From contig CM061139.1 in NCBI GenBank assembly GCA_030789695.1, positions 197,195,641 through 197,259,640 on the forward strand: DNA of 64,000 nucleotides. Direction: 5' to 3'. Origin of the DNA: Scilla litardierei. Lineage: Eukaryota > Streptophyta > Magnoliopsida > Asparagales > Asparagaceae. The first letter of the stretch is position 1; every line of letters starts with the position of its first letter. The notes under the pieces were generated by a model. It had not been told where the DNA came from. It was given only the letters and a program-made list of their open reading frames with translations, and ran no database searches. This document shows positions 53,431 through 64,000 of the stretch, in pieces. The position numbers were made by a program, and so were the translations under genes.

Positions 53431-54190
53431 TGATACAGCACTAGGCGAGCCCAATGATCACTTAGTTGTTTATATGAGCAGACAGGCCAAAAGCCCAGTA
53501 AAGCCCACGGCTTCAACCCAATAGCCCAAAGGCCCTCACGTGAGGCCAACCGATTCTTCATTTAAAACAACAGCACAGCTGACCATTGAGCTTCTTCATG
53601 TAAAGAATCAGCTCAGAATGAAAGCATTCAATGACTGACCGTTAAGCTCGTCATTAATGGCGACAACTCAGGCCAGAGACAATAAAGCAGTTTAAAAGAT
53701 CGGACGTTACCCTCTAACGTCCCTCAAAATCAATTGCATATACAAGTAGTCTCTCGGACAATGGGAGAGAGGACGATTTTTGAGAACCAAAAAGGTCAAG
53801 TACTCCTATAATATTATTTGCTCCACTTAAAATTCTACATTTCCTCCATAGCTCAGCGTGATAACTGTCGGATTATCTCCCAACAGATAGACATATATAG
53901 TTACCACGAGCATCCTTTAAGTCACTATCCGACTTAAGCATTTGATGGGATTAGGTTGGACCCCAGATCCGACCCCTCCCTAACGAGCTTTTCGTGTCAC
54001 AAGAAGCTGGAGGTAGCCCGGAAATAGCTCGGATTTGGCTAAAATAGCTCGGACTGAGCTCTATTCAGCATGTGATTAGCTCGTCCAGTACCCAGTCAGC
54101 TGCCAACATCATCCTACACCAAGCTACTGCAACCATACTATCATCAAGAATCATCCAACAATATCAATGGTGAGAAAACACTCGTAAACA
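53431..54190 (+). repeat. 3' LTR of the deleted Tat element
   Basis: Starts TGATACAGCACTAGG after purine-rich AGGTGAGGGTCAT and ends CTCGTAAACA. It matches the left LTR with moderate divergence. Confidence 0.87.
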
Positions 54191-54195
54191 GCAAT

Positions 54196-54701
54196 TAGGC
54201 CAAACATGTGGCTTTAAGAATTTTGCAAGGGGTAATTGCAGATGCAAGCCCAATTACAAGCTATCAAGCATGCATGCCTCAAGATGCGTGCACAAGAGAG
54301 GGACCTCCACCTAATTTTGGTCTGCCTACCACAATTTAAGAGATTTTGTTGAACTACCTACCAATCATGCATATATGTCTCCATTCCTTGTAGCTATGCA
54401 CAGTTTCAGCCAACGAACATCATTGAAGAAAATAGCGAATATTATGCGGCAAAATCACAAACATAATCTTCATGTGTCAACATATCAAGTAGCACAAAGC
54501 CTTTTTAAAAAAAACCAATTGTACAGTAACCCAGCTTTCAACTCTCTATTAATCTCACTAATTGATCCAAAGGCATTTAGTCCAACTTCAATAATTTGAG
54601 AAAAGGAACCATCATCTCATTCACAAATTTGGAGTCATCAACACAGGGCAATCACTGTATAATATGTCCATAAATATATTTTCAATGGAATTGATCAATG
54701 T
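54196..54701. other. Spacer between the Tat element and the 3' end of the vascular/SOFL-like gene
   Basis: It contains the probable 3' UTR of the minus-strand gene at its right side. No other feature seen. Confidence 0.4.
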
Positions 54702-55436
54702 TTATCCAAGATAATCAACAAGCATTGACAAAGGGACCAAGCAAAGGCCCCTCTTTTTGAGCTCTGTACATTCATTTCCACTCCCATCAACTAAACCAAA
54801 CCCATCCCTCCCTTCTCTCCTCCCTTCTTCTGTACAACCCTCAAGTCCAAAATCCTTCCCCTGTAATAATTACAAAAAAAAAATATTAATAATCATAGTT
54901 AAGCAAAATAAGACCATCTTAATATTAATAATGAATACATATTGTACCCCGGACTCAGAGAAGTGTTTGCCCTCGTCTTTCTTCCTTTGATTCAAACTCA
55001 AGTGGTTCATTTCACTTATCTGTTAAGATACATAAAACATAAATAAATAAAAAGGAAAAAAACTAAAAGATGCATGCATGAATATAAGTTTTCTAACCTT
55101 TGGGCTATTTAGAGGGGAACTGGCAGTGTCCTCCAAAGAGTCATCATTCAGGACTCCCTTTGCCTTCCTCCTCTTGAAGCTCAGCTTCTTCCCGCCCTCC
55201 GAGGCCGAGGCGGCCGCCGCCGCCTCGGCCGGAAGCTTCCATGCAACGCAAGAAGCAGCATCGGACAACAGGGAGGAGCCGACACCGACGCTGGTACTGT
55301 AATTGGGCTCATCACAGTACAAGTCTTCAAAATAGACAGTCCATCCGCTCTCCTCGGCCGAGACGGCGGCGACGGCGGCCAGCGACGGCGAGCCTCCTCC
55401 ACTGGAGGCGGCGCTTAATGTCGAAGCCTCCTCCAT
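54702..55436 (-). CDS. Small vascular-related / SOFL-like protein, three exons, 189 aa
   Basis: Exons 55098-55436, 54948-55019 and 54702-54860 join GT-AG in phase 0. The N-terminal half has ESGWTVYFEDLYCDE and SLLSDAASCVAWK. The middle has a basic KKLSFKRRKAKG run (possible nuclear signal) and DDSLEDTASSPLNSPK. The end is ECTELKKRGLCLVPLSMLVDYLG. The ESGWT-x-Y and S-D-A-x-S blocks recall VASCULAR-RELATED UNKNOWN PROTEIN and SOB FIVE-LIKE proteins, plant-specific small proteins linked to hormone and growth control. Exon 1 is GC- and Ala-rich. The start is the first ATG after the TATA box. Gene structure is solid; the family name is a judgement from motifs. Confidence 0.82.
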
Positions 55437-55494
55437 TAATGAAAAGGGTGTGTATGTATTGTAGACAGGAAAGAGGAGAGGCTGAAGGGGGGTA

Positions 55495-55504
55495 CTTATA
55501 TAGC
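55495..55504 (-). promoter_or_regulatory. TATA box of the vascular/SOFL-like gene
   Basis: GCTATATAAG on the minus strand lies about 60 bp before the ATG at 55436, placing the start near 55470. Confidence 0.65.
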
Positions 55505-55968
55505 AATTAGCAAATATTAAATGGACAAAACTAAAAATAAAAATTGAAAATGGGAGGTGGGTGTTATTTTACTAAATATTTTTTTTTGGTTGTGGGGGTA
55601 GAGAGACTATTGAGGGAGCTGGAGGAGGCTGATCTCAACAGTGGAAAACAAATTGAAGACTTTATGTTGAAGGGGGGGAACGTGTCCTGAAGAAATTAAA
55701 GAGCAGAGGGGAAGACTTCTGCCTTCTCTGCTACTTCAGAAAAGATATTTTAAAAAAGTAGTAGTCTTTCACATTATTCTTAGTTTTTTCCCTAGTTTAA
55801 TTTTACCTTTTGATGTTGATTCTTGAAAGTGAAAGACTGAGAAATATATTAGATGATGGTCCAGCATAACGGCCGTTTCATGGAGTAGTTATTTCGGTTA
55901 GTGCTTTTCTTTCCTTTTTAAAAACCATTTTTACTATTAACTATTTATTACTATTATTATTTCAATGT
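55505..55968. other. Upstream region of the vascular/SOFL-like gene
   Basis: AT-rich promoter DNA without recognised elements. It ends at AATGT, the target site of the LTR element that follows. Confidence 0.4.
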
Positions 55969-56081
55969 TGTTGTAAACCATGGCGGCTACGGAACCCCGT
56001 AGCCCTGTATTTATAGTAATAGGGTTACATAATGGGTGGATACCCACTAACGGGTTGGGCCTCCAAAGCCCGTTTATAACA
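55969..56081 (-). repeat. 113-bp LTR (3' LTR in element orientation)
   Basis: Plus-strand TGTTGTAAACC to CGTTTATAACA, identical to 62483-62595. Confidence 0.93.
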
Positions 56082-56160
56082 CTCCCCCTTATCCATCCAT
56101 TGTTGTAAGCCGTGATGAACGCTTCGGGGTTCATAGAGCTTATCTGATCATGGGTCTATG

Positions 56161-56586
56161 GATACTTCTGGATCCCAAGTTTAAGAGTACTTGCCTCGTT
56201 AAAACCTTTGCCAAGGAAAACCCAGTGGGAAAAAACCAATGGCTAAGGGAAAAGAGTACAAGTCTCTGTAACTTCCCCTGATCGATGGATATCACTAGAG
56301 GTGGATACTTCTGGATCCTAAGTTAGGGATAACTGCCTCGTTAAAACCTTTAGCTATGGAAAACCCAGTGGGAAAAACCAATAGCCAAGGAAAAAGAGTA
56401 CGGTTTCCGTAACTTCCCCTGATTAGTGGAAGTATTTAGGGGGTGGATACTTCTGGATCCAGAGTCAATGAGTTTGCCTCGTTAAAACCTTTAGCTATGG
56501 AAAACCCAGTGGGAAAAACCAATAGCCAAGGGAAAAGAGTGCAACACTACATTTGACTCCCCCTGATCTGTACAAGCTGCAGGCTT
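56161..56586. repeat. Three tandem 142-bp units
   Basis: Copies start GGATACTTCTGGATCC at 56161, 56303 and 56445. All contain TTGCCTCGTTAAAACCTTT, AAAACCCAGTGGGAAAAA and AAGAGTAC. The related copia relics at 28.4 and 31.3 kb carry just one unit, so it was amplified within this element. Confidence 0.88.
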
Positions 56587-59500
56587 GCAGATCTCCTAGG
56601 CATCTATACATCAATCTCTTACAGTGTTCCGATACAAAGTACAAGGCATCGCTCACCTATACAATACGTCGCTCATCTATACAAGTATCGCTCATCTATA
56701 GCAGTTACTGGATCTGAGGGATCTCTTCTGAGGAGGAGTGGTCTTCAGACTCGGTAGGTTGCATCACGTCTCTGACCCAGTCTTCACTGTGTCTGCGAGG
56801 TACTGCAGGACCTGGCTGTGCGTACTTATGATTTGCTTCTTGGATTGATGAGCCTCTCGGGATGGTGGGATTGATGTTGCCTTGGAAGCATGCTTTGCTG
56901 GTCTCCAGGAGGTGGTCGCTTCTTTGTTGCAGTCATCGCGATGATCTGTAACCTGTATCTGCAAATTCATTTAACATGTTGTATGATCCTTGACCCTTGG
57001 AGATAGCGCAGAAGCTACATATCTCTGGTCCAGTGGTGCGCTGCAGGCGCTGCACTGTATCTGATTAAAGTGTTTACTACCAGATAAAGGAGTGTACAAA
57101 AGACATTTGAGTAAGGCACTTCAGGACCTAGGATATCCTTCCCCTCTTCCAGCGAACGGAAGGGGTCTTAATGTGCATCCATACAACCAGTAGGTGTATT
57201 GGTGGATTGCAATTTTCCATGTTTCTTCATCGACTGGATGATAATTTCATCTTCTGGATGGTTATTCATCTTCGGGATGATGGTTTCATCTTCGGGATGA
57301 TTATTCATCTTCGGGATGATGGTTTCATCTTCAGGATGATAATTCATCTTCAGGATGAAGGTTTCATCTTCAGGATGATAATTCATCTTCAGGATGATTA
57401 TTCATCTTCGGGATGAAGGTTTCATCTTCAGGATGATTGTTTCATCTTCGGGATGATAATTCATCTTCAGGATGAAGGTTTCATCTTCAGGATGATAATT
57501 CATCTTCAGGATGAAGGTTTCATCTTCAGGATGATAATTCATCTTCAGGATGATTATTCATAAAGGTATGTTGTCACATCATCCATAGCAACATAGCCTA
57601 AAATTATCTTTGCTAATCGCATGGGTTTCGCAATCATGACCAGGGAGCCTGATGCATCAGTTTGATTAATTTTGTAAGTGAGTTAAACTCATCTTACATG
57701 GTTACTTCCTGGTTTCTGCGAAATAAACCTCTAAGGCTATAGCGTTTTGCTTATAGCATACGATTTTATTTATTTATACAATACTCGGTAGCCCACAGGT
57801 TTGATATCTTTTGATATCAGGACTTCAGGTCCAAACACTTCACATTTCATAAGTGAGTCCAGCTCAACTTATTATTGCCTCGTTCCACATAATTTGGCCA
57901 AATTTCTGCGTTTGCTTCAGGAAACGGAGATTGTGAACGATATCAATGGCAAAATGAAATGTGAGTAATTGTCGACAAGTGTGTTTTATCCAAATACCTC
58001 TCCGTGTACGTACATTATTCTATTTATTCCAGATTTATCTCTTCTGGAGGTTCTGGAAAGGGAGAGGATATGGAGATGAGCTCATTTTCCTGTGGTGGTA
58101 TTGTTTTAGGGTCTCGTGGTATGTCCTCTCATCCATTGAGGATATCCACTTCTGCTACTGGTAGATTGCATCCATAAAGTTGGTATGTCAATCCTAGCTG
58201 GATTTTTAGTAGCAGGGATGTGTGAATTTGACAATATTTATATTGTCGGTAGCTATGTCTGATAACTGTTTAACAGTTTCATAAATGTGGATCTTCCGGA
58301 TCTCATTACTATTCATGATAATCAGATCATAGGTATTAATGTTTTAAATGGTCCATAGTGGTGATATGGGGATGTAAACTCATCATGACTCCATCGATAA
58401 GATGTGCACTAAACGCTTCCCCCGTTAGGGGTTCTCGGAAACTGTTTATATGAGGTGATCAGGCTCATATAAATAGTTTCTAAGGAGGCGTTCTGATGGT
58501 TTGCATGCTCCCACGTGGTCACCTTACAACTGGATTTCTAGTGGATAAGTAATCCGTTTAAATCATTTTAATGATTTACATATAACCCATTTCTGGGTGT
58601 GAACACAAAGCTTCAGGGTGTTCAATTTTCTTCCAGTTGTTAAATTGATTTCCCAGTGTTATCCCAAAAATCCGCAAATAGCTCGACTTCAATGAAGTTG
58701 AGCATAAAACTAGGGATATGAACCCGTCAAGGCTCCATCTATAAGATGTGCTCTAATGCCTCCCCCGTTTGGGGATCTCGGAACATATTCATCTAGGAGG
58801 GTTAGTCCCGATGAATAAGTTCCACTGCGGCATTTTTGAGGGTGGTATGAGGGTAAGTAAAAGCCCAACCAATATCCTAGTAATGTAATATGTCCGTTGT
58901 GATTAATAATAATCTAGACTGCGGTTGGATAACAAGGTTTTGATTATGACCATTTTAAGAGGATATATAGATGAGTACTCTAAGGTACATCATCAGCCAT
59001 ATATATGGAGTGTAGGGAGTCAATGGCATCCTCTATTTAGGAGTATTCAGGATGACAAGTCATTTACAGTAAAATAAAATGCGTAAAAAGCACATATATA
59101 CTGCAAGAGAATACTACTAATAATTTATGTTAGAGCAACAAGTTTCATAGTATGATGTGGGTTGTATAAAACATACGTCCACAATTGTGCTCATTTTAGA
59201 CTCATATTATGACAACAGATCAAATTTATTTTCAAAATTTATTTATCCTCGGGAAGTAGCGAATTATACATACTGTCAATTTGACTTTCGTCGTTTAGAC
59301 TAGATATGTATATATTTTTATATGGCATACGTTAATGCCCATTAATTTTGCGAAAAGCATTATGGGTCTTGTCAGAGCTTCTGGTCTGATATTGGGTTGC
59401 CATTTCATACTCCATATCGAGGTACATCATATCTTCCCTTTCACATTTTTATTCAAGACTTCCCCTGTTTTCAGTCTTCCTTATTGTCGTTTATAAGGAA

Positions 59501-59600
59501 GAATGATTATTGGTCTTACGAAGTAGACACATATAAGGGAAATGAGTTAGTCTCTATTTTTCCACTTTCTAGTTTATGATAGACTTATAAAGGTCTATTT
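56587..59600 (-). pseudogene. Decayed copia pol of the 113-bp-LTR element
   Basis: The clearest match is near 57800-57870, where the minus strand reads ELDSLMKCEVFGPEVLISKD and then KPVGY, the start of a copia RT. Neighbouring DNA at 57850-58260 parallels 32760-33230 of the other copia relic. Near 56764-56970 a 68-codon frame (TSWRPAKHASKATS) resembles the RNase H end. No catalytic motif survives and stops are everywhere. Confidence 0.6.
57232..57552. repeat. About 16 copies of a 20-bp tandem repeat
   Basis: The unit is TTCATCTTCAGGATGATAAT with variants (A/G at the middle, GATGG or GAAGG). On the minus strand parts of it read as repeated NHPEDE-like peptides. The equivalent place in the relic at 31.9-32.4 kb has no such array. 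Confidence 0.9.
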
Positions 59601-60780
59601 GAAAACTCAAGTATGGTCTTCAGGCCATTTTTATTGAGTCATTCAAGTATTGTGTGGATATAGGATCATACTCTAGGGGGAAAAAAATTACGTGGGTACG
59701 AATTTTATAATTTCTCACTTATCTATTAAGCCACGACTTCGGGCGTACGCTTAAAAAATAAGGTTAGATTCAAGAATCATACCTTGTAAAGTGAGATTAC
59801 TCAAAGGAGTTTGGCGGTGTTATGACAACTGCTGGTGTCAATATCGGTTTATACAGACCGTGGATCTGAGAGATCTATTCACCGCGAAATGCGTATTTCT
59901 AAAAGAAATCGCATAAATGTTTTTCGTATAATCCCTCGTACTTGTTAATTTTTATTAGTGTGAAAGGGTGTTGACTTTTGATTTGATTTTGAACTTCAGG
60001 TTCATTTTGGTTTTGAACTCCAGGTTCATTTTGTCAACTAGGATATGATGTTAAAATTTATTGAAAGCATTATTGGTTTGTTGTCATAAAATATTGTCAT
60101 GTCATGAGCAATTCATACATATAATATAAATCCAGTAAACTAAAAAGTTGTGCTCAATTAACCAGAATGGAAACAATTATGATGTATACACATGCTATTT
60201 ATATTCTGCAGGTATATAAATAATTTTATCTCAGACATATATTTATGCTACAGGCATTAAAAATACATCAAAAAGATTTTAGCATGCTAAATAAAATGTT
60301 TATTACAGAACATTAAATATGCGACGAGCATATAATTTTCTACGCATGCATTTATAGTGTTTAAGTGGAAATTCATGCTAGAGGCAACAAAAATATACAT
60401 CACATCGTAGAAAAATGCGGCAGGCATTTAATATCATAGCAGACGATTAACACATACAATTAATCATCACATGCATTTTATAATGGAAATGAAAATTTTT
60501 CGTTTAATAATTATTGGACCACTAGGCAACGTCATACACCGTTAGGTTAGTTGACTAACGGCAGAGCGGTCGCAGGATCTTCCTAATTATTAAACGTAAA
60601 TAATCAGATAATCCGAATAAAATGCGATGAATAAAAATTGTGTAATTTAACAGATTTTGACGAAAACGAAATCGTAATTAAATCTGAAAAAGATTTGAAA
60701 ATCGAAAAAAAAAATTTCGGGGTCAAACCCTAGTTAGGGTTTATGGTCGCGCGGATTGCCGCTTCAGGCGGCAAGGGTTT
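59601..60780. other. Unrecognised interior of the 113-bp-LTR element (gag position)
   Basis: AT-rich, with no frame showing gag motifs on the minus strand. It turns sharply GC-rich at about 60740. Confidence 0.45.
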
Positions 60781-60829
60781 CCGGGCATGAGCGCGCACCG
60801 GGGGGGCCCGATACGAGCGGCTGCCGGGG

Positions 60830-62070
60830 GGTGGGGCCCGCCGCGGCCGGCGGCGGGGCCCGCCGCTGCGGGCGGCGTGGGTGGGCCCGCCGCTGCGGGC
60901 GGCGGGGTTGGGGGCCCGCCGCTGCGGGCGGCGGGGGGGGGGGGCCCGCCGCTGCCGGCGACGGGGCCGCCCGCCATCGCAGTGGCGGGTTGGCCCGCCG
61001 CTACTGGCGGCGGGGCCGCCCGCCGCTGGAGCGGCGGGTTGGCCCGCCGCTGCTGGCGGCGGGGCCGCCCGCCGCTGGCAGCGGCGGGTTGGCCCGCCGC
61101 TCCTGGCGGCGGGGCCGCCCGCCGTCGCAGCGGCGGGTTGGCCCGCCGCTGCTGGCGGCGGGTTGGCCCGTCGCTGCTGGCGGCGGGGCCGCCCGCCGTC
61201 GCCGCGGCGGGTTGGCCCGCCGCTGCTGGCGGCGGGGCCGCCCGCCGCTGGCAGCGGCGGGTTGGCCCGCCGCTCCTGGCGGCGGGGCCGCCCGCCGTCG
61301 CTGGCGGCGGGTTGGCCCGCCGCTGCCGGCGGCGGGTTGGCCCGCCGCCGCTGGCGGCGGGGGCCGCCCGCCGCTCCTGGCGGCGGGTTGGCCCGCCGCC
61401 GCTGGCGGCGGGGCCGCCCGCCGCTCCTGGCGGCGGGTTGGCCCGCCGCCGCTGGCGGCGGGGCCGCCCGCCGTCGCTGGCGGCGGGTTGGCCCGCCGCC
61501 GCTGGCGGCGGGGCCGCCCGCCGCTGGCAGCGGCGGGGCCGCCCGCCGCTCCTGGCGGCGGGGCCGCCCGCCGCTCCTGGCGGCGGGGCCGCCCGCCGCT
61601 CCTGGCGGCGGGTTGGCCCGCCGCTGCTGGCGACGGGTTGGCTCGCCGCTGGCAGCGGCGGGGCCGCCCGCCGCTCCTGGCGGCGGGGCCGCCCGCCGCT
61701 GCTGGCGGCGGGTTGGCCCGCCGCAGGGAGCGGCGGGTTGGCCCGCCGCAGGGAGCGGCGGGGCCGCCCGTCGTCGCTGGCGGCGGGTTGGCCCGCCGCT
61801 GCTGGCGGCGGGGCCGCCCGCCGCTGGCAGCGGCGGGTTGGCCCGCCGCTCCTGGCGGCGGGGCCGCCCGCCGTCGCAGCGGCGGGTGGCCCGCCGCTGC
61901 TGGCGGCGGGGCCGCCCGCCGCTGGCAGCGGCGGGGTGGCCCGCCGCTCCTGGCGGCGGGGCGCCCGCCGCTGCTGGCGGCGGGTTGGCCCGCCGCAGGG
62001 AGCGGCGGGGCCGCCCGCCGTTCAGCGGCGGGGTGGTTTTGCCGCCGCTTCGGGCGGCGGGCGACGGTTT
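60830..62070. repeat. About 50 tandem GC-rich hairpin monomers (25 bp each)
   Basis: The monomer is GCCCGCCGC, 3-6 variable bases, then GCGGCGGG with GCC or TTG. Almost every unit is an inverted repeat with an 8-9 bp stem, for example CCCGCCGCTGGCAGCGGCGGG. GCC-ended and TTG-ended units often alternate, giving a 50-bp pattern. All three plus frames stay open for over 430 codons only because stop codons cannot form in this composition. No ribosomal or coding identity is evident. Confidence 0.93.
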
Positions 62071-62389
62071 TTTCCGCCGCTTCGGGCGGCGGGCGAGGGT
62101 TTTGGCGCGAGATCTAGGGGGGATTCGCGTTCCGGCGAGAAAATCCCCTAGGGTTTCATGGTTTTTGGGGATAAAAATCTAATTTTTAGTGGAAAAAATC
62201 TATTTTTAATCTCCAACAAAACGTTTTTATTGTAAAAATTTGATTTTTCATCAATAAAAACCTTGATTTTTATTAAACAATCGATCCAAGAATTTTGGAT
62301 CTAGACATATGCGCATATGAAATTTTAGATCTAGGGTTTTAGGGTTACCTCTAGATCCTACCCGCCGGATCTAGCGACGTTCGGTGAAG

Positions 62390-62450
62390 GAAGCCCGTTC
62401 GCGTCGCGTCCGTCCGTCGCGTCCGTCCGTCATGTCCGTCCGTCGGCAGG
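62390..62450. repeat. (CGTCCGTC)n-like short repeat in the leader
   Basis: CGCGTCCGTCCGT recurs four times next to the leader start of the 113-bp-LTR element, adding to its GC-rich character. Confidence 0.7.
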
Positions 62451-62482
62451 GGTTCGGCTTAGCTTTGAGCGTGCTGATAACG

Positions 62483-62595
62483 TGTTGTAAACCATGGCGG
62501 CTACGGAACCCCGTAGCCCTGTATTTATAGTAATAGGGTTACATAATGGGTGGATACCCACTAACGGGTTGGGCCTCCAAAGCCCGTTTATAACA
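62483..62595 (-). repeat. 113-bp LTR (5' LTR in element orientation)
   Basis: Identical to 55969-56081. On the minus strand the adjacent interior begins CGTTATCAGCACGCTC, the primer-site position. Confidence 0.93.
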
Positions 62596-62600
62596 AATGT

Positions 62601-64000
62601 CAATTTATTGCATTTTATCTCTTTCCTCTTGTTGGTGTGTTGCTTTCTGCATACTGTTGCTAAAAGATCACCTGTGGAAATAGCAAACCCTACGACTAGC
62701 TAAGAAGCAGGTCTCACAAAAACTGGATCCACACGGCAACAAACAATCTTAGCCTAACCAGATCTTGCGGGAGGCAAAGAGAGCAAAAGAAAATATGCAG
62801 CCACGCAATAAATGCAAAAAGTAAATGAGGCACAGACTTTTCACTGTTTCAGTCAAAGAATTGACCTACTCCATCAGCCGAGACGATCGAGAATTACAAG
62901 CTTGCACTTACTTCTTCTTCATCCTCTGGTGAATAATAACTTGGATGAATACACCAAGCCCTCACTATCAAACTCAATAAGAAGAAGTAAAGAGAAAATA
63001 AGAAGACCCAAGAACCCAAGAATCCCAAAAGCCCTATGCTTTCTCTTCTATATATAGTTCTAATCTCTTCTAATCTTTCTTAAAGCTCACAATCAATTCT
63101 GAATTACTCTTGCTTTCAAAGTTCTTAGAAGCTTTTACTCAGAAGGCCTAACCTAACATCCCTCAGCAGCCCTTAAATAGCTCCTAAGAGACTCAAAACA
63201 TTAATGTGGCCATTGGATAGAGCAATCACACAATCCAATGGTAACAGGGTCGCCCAGAAAAAAATAGAACAGAGCAGCCATCTGTCAGAATTCAGGAGTT
63301 TGCCTTCCAGACGTCTAGCCCCAGACCAGAGGTTTGGAGGATGAACTGAGAACAAATTATTTGTCATTCAGACGTCTGAAGAAGAACTCTCGATTGTCTG
63401 ATCCAAAAATCCAAACGTCTGACGACATGCTTGGCTCACACAGCTGATACGTCAAACGTTTGAAGCTTGCTCATCAGACGTCTGACGATCCCAATTGGCT
63501 GGAGATGGCATATGCTGTCAGACGTCTCATGCATAGGCATCAGACGTCTGATCTTGGTTTTTCTTCATGGATCGAATTTTGCAACAGAAATTCAACACAT
63601 ACATATCTTGCGAGAGTCGTGCGGATATTCCTAAATCATGTCTAGTAAAACATCGCACGAAATGCTTTATCTGCACACTTCAAATTTATACACACACATA
63701 CACAAGAGATAAAGCATGTGCTCCTACATTTGCATTCAATCAATGCAATGAGTCTCACATGCCTATCTCTTGTATATGGATGTGTGTAAATTTGAAAGCA
63801 TAAAGTATTTTTCAAAGCTAATATATTTTTGTCACACTATAATACAGCCTTCTATATTATGATAAATATGATTCATCCACATGAGGTCTCGGAGTGAACT
63901 CCTTCACGTCCTTCTCATGTTTTAGAAGGCAGCTCCTGCATGCATTCTCGCTTCTCATCCTCAACAGCCCCCTCTTCTGTTGTTAGTGTTATTCACAAAA
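62601..64000. repeat. Intergenic end of window with LTR-like palindrome-rich stretch
   Basis: No gene seen. Between about 63310 and 63555 the word CAGACGTCTGA occurs repeatedly, in perfect or near-perfect form. TATATATAG near 63050 could be a minus-strand TATA box, so 62.7-63.6 kb may be an LTR fragment. No partner repeat or target-site duplication was found. Confidence 0.35.

Larger units (their letters stand above)
51616..54190 (+). mobile_element. Deleted Tat-type LTR element with 1-kb interior
   Basis: LTRs 51616-52396 and 53431-54190 start TGAT and end CGTAAACA. GCAAT flanks both sides (51611-51615 and 54191-54195). A primer-site-like TTTGGAGCCGTTTGTGGAAA follows the left LTR. The 1-kb interior keeps only an integrase end near 52730-52820 (GPATYRFLTMVDRELVHLWN, then YYQ stop) and five 48-bp tandem repeats. 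It is non-autonomous, from a Tat lineage related to the one at 11668. Confidence 0.9.
55969..62595 (-). mobile_element. Recent non-autonomous copia-type LTR element with 113-bp LTRs
   Basis: The two 113-bp terminal repeats (55969-56081 and 62483-62595) are identical. AATGT flanks both sides (55964-55968 and 62596-62600). A TATAAATA inside the LTR and a polypurine tract (GGATAAGGGGGAG) next to the left LTR both read on the minus strand. The 6.4-kb interior aligns in places with the copia relic at 31.1-34.1 kb, but its pol is unreadable. It holds three tandem arrays: 142 bp x3, 20 bp x16 and a GC-rich hairpin array. LTR size is TRIM-like while the interior is LARD-sized. Mobilisation in trans is inferred. 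Confidence 0.9.

Noticed and set aside
57232..57552. CRISPR-like array
   Set aside because: The repeats are contiguous 20-bp units without spacers, in a plant LTR element; it is a simple tandem repeat.
60756..62182. Three overlapping open frames of over 430 codons on the plus strand
   Set aside because: They arise because the GC-rich 25-bp repeat contains no possible stop. All three frames are open at once and encode only Gly/Ala/Arg/Pro repeats.

Overview
The window is nuclear DNA of a flowering plant. The evidence is spliced plant gene families (class IV HD-Zip, LEA_2, early nodulin-like phytocyanin, a small vascular/SOFL-like protein), GT-AG introns, TATA-box promoters, and many nested LTR retrotransposons, Mutator-like elements and a SINE. 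Several genes have strongly GC-rich third codon positions inside AT-rich intergenic DNA. This is common in monocots, but I cannot name the species.

Layout. Positions 1-25,600 (minus strand) are one class IV HD-Zip gene (gene A), cut by the left window edge. Its first four coding exons lie at 24.3-25.6 kb, five START-region exons at 7.3-8.8 kb, and two more at 1-246. The long introns hold retroelements: a decayed Tnt1-like Ty1/copia element (1105-7070, TSD GTTTT(G)) and a gag-less Tat-lineage Ty3/gypsy element (11668-21085). The Tat element is itself inserted in an older LTR. All visible exons remain in frame. Upstream of gene A's promoter is a 2.8-kb tandem duplication (25775-31450) carrying DUF4283 retroelement relics and small 154-bp LTRs. 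It is followed by decayed copia pol (to 34.1 kb) and a gypsy gag relic (34.2-35.6 kb), both minus strand, and another DUF4283 relic (36.9-38.2 kb).

Positions 38,365-40,194 (minus) are a second class IV HD-Zip gene (gene B), which matches gene A exon for exon through the homeodomain and zipper. It then ends in a short acidic exon with no START domain, giving a predicted 235 aa. Next come a solo LTR, a tRNA-derived SINE and three Mutator-type non-autonomous elements (43.6-49.3 kb). Among these lies a divergent gene pair: LEA_2 (45,174-45,737, minus) and an early nodulin-like phytocyanin (46,435-47,092, plus). A deleted Tat-type element with TSD GCAAT occupies 51,616-54,190. A three-exon vascular/SOFL-like gene lies at 54,702-55,436 (minus). 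A 6.6-kb LTR element (55,969-62,595) has identical 113-bp LTRs and TSD AATGT, but its copia coding region is destroyed. Its leader contains about 1.2 kb of roughly 25-bp GC-rich hairpin monomers. The last 1.4 kb shows only a palindrome-rich, LTR-like stretch.

The two HD-Zip genes are local paralogs and the most interesting pair: one full-length START regulator and one START-less form that keeps DNA-binding and dimerisation parts. All coordinates and splice sites were read by eye. No database search was run.
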